Assembly (NCBI GenBank): GCA_028866595.1
Contig: JAGWHV010000049.1
Coordinates: 1 to 5,057 of the forward strand
Reading direction: 5' to 3'
DNA: 5,057 nt
Origin: Patescibacteria group bacterium
GTDB lineage: Bacteria > Patescibacteriota > Minisyncoccia > Phycocordibacterales > UBA6065
The position numbers were made by a program, and so were the translations under genes. The notes below the pieces were generated by a model. It did no database searches and was not told the origin of the DNA. It saw only the letters and a list, made by a program, of their open reading frames with translations. Positions 4,844 to 5,057 of the stretch are shown piece by piece. The first letter of the stretch is position 1, and each line of letters starts with the position of its first letter.

Positions 4844-4999
4844 CCCAGCTTTCAATCTATAAGGGGTGGGGACGGCGATATGTCTTTCGAAAACCACGAA
4901 AATTTTCTACTGAAAATTTTCTTTCTCCGGCGCCGTCGCGCCTACGAGAGGTTTTCTCAAAACATATCGCCGTCCCCGCCTTCCAAACTGAAAGCTGGG
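4844..4999 (-). other. Helix 40 expansion / intervening-sequence-like insertion in 16S rRNA
   Basis: Where E. coli helix 40 is a short CCAG/CUGG stem with a 7-nt loop, this gene has CCCAGCUUUCA/UGAAAGCUGGG (11 bp, 4989-4999 with 4844-4854) extended by ~134 nt. Inside, 4868-4883 pairs perfectly with 4962-4977 (16 bp). Then 4889-4895 pairs with 4950-4956, and a branch carries two hairpins: GAAAATTTTC/GAAAATTTTC with a 4-nt loop (4898-4921) and GGCGC/GCGCC (4929-4942). The result is one long arm with a three-way junction. It has no ORF. It may stay in the ribosome as an expansion segment, or be cut out by RNase III like known rRNA intervening sequences. Confidence 0.8.
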
Positions 5000-5057
5000 C
5001 AGTCTCGCCTGACACTTGTAACAGGCAATGAGGGTTGCGTTCGTTACCCCACTGAAG

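Larger units (their letters stand above)
3652..5057 (-). rRNA. rrs: 16S rRNA gene, 3' part, split by an intron and with an expanded helix 40
   Basis: This is the small-subunit rRNA from about E. coli 1088 to the 3' end. The 5' part lies beyond the right edge. Recognisable blocks in order are AACGAACGCAACCC (~1095-1114), GGAGGAAGGTGAGGATGACG (~1180), GGGCTACACACGTGATACAATGGC (~1220, 4766-4798), TTGCTAGTAATC (~1340), GTGAATACGTTCTCAAG (~1375), UUGUACUCAC (1390-1399), then after the intron CGCCCGTCAA (1400-1409), AAGTCGTAACAAGG (~1490), and helix 45 as GUAGC-GGAA-GCUGC. Exons in this window are 4616-5057 and 3652-3781. The 3' tail is GGAUUAUUUCAAGU instead of GGAUCACCUCCUUA, so the anti-Shine-Dalgarno core is missing. 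The 3' end at 3652 is set by alignment length and is approximate. The first block also differs from the canonical AGUCCCGCAACGAGCGC. Confidence 0.93.

Noticed and set aside
1..5057. UGA recoded as glycine, as in some candidate phyla
   Set aside because: TGA ends the leftmost frame at a terminator and the endonuclease ORF. No in-frame TGA occurs in pyk or the membrane genes.
1..5057. CRISPR array, IS element or prophage
   Set aside because: No regularly spaced repeats, transposase, integrase or phage genes are visible. The only mobile signal is the rRNA intron, plus possibly the helix 40 palindrome.

Overview
The window reads as a chromosomal piece of a bacterium, most likely a member of the Candidate Phyla Radiation (Patescibacteria). 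This is an inference. It rests on a divergent 16S rRNA gene that carries both an intron with a homing endonuclease and a large helix insertion, on missing Shine-Dalgarno sequences in front of the host genes, and on short spacers between small genes. The phylum cannot be fixed from the sequence alone. Every gene I can support lies on the minus strand, so the map reads from right to left.

Right end (5057 to 3652): the 3' part of a 16S rRNA gene, cut by the window edge near E. coli position 1088. It carries a ~156-nt expanded helix 40 (4844-4999). It is also split between positions equivalent to E. coli 1399 and 1400 by an ~834-nt intron (3782-4615), which encodes a 144-aa single-motif LAGLIDADG endonuclease (3848-4282). 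The RNA around that ORF looks more like a group II intron than a group I intron. It has a GUCAUAGUAG-type leader, a GNRA hairpin and GAAGGA ribosome site in front of the ORF, a domain V-like hairpin, a 3-nt linker, a domain VI-like hairpin without a bulged A, an AU 3' end, and possible EBS1/EBS2 pairings with the exon. The 16S 3' tail ends GGAUUAUUUC where GGAUCACCUCC is expected, so the anti-Shine-Dalgarno sequence appears to be lost.

Middle (3651 to 2875): a ~150-nt 3' spacer ends in a strong terminator, with no 23S or tRNA in it, so the 16S gene seems to be transcribed alone. Next come a small one-TM protein gene (3083-3403) with its own promoter and terminator, and a tRNA-Ile(GAU) gene (2904-2976) with its own promoter.

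Left half (2874 to 1): a 241-aa multi-pass membrane protein, a terminator, pyruvate kinase (GTG start, with the sequence signature of K+-independent enzymes), then a promoter holding a perfect palindromic operator. That promoter drives a short unknown reading frame interrupted by one in-frame TAG.

The genes do not form one pathway. The main story is the rRNA locus: a possible group II/LAGLIDADG composite intron in the decoding region, an rRNA tail without anti-SD, host genes without SD, and an SD-like site kept only in front of the intron's own ORF.
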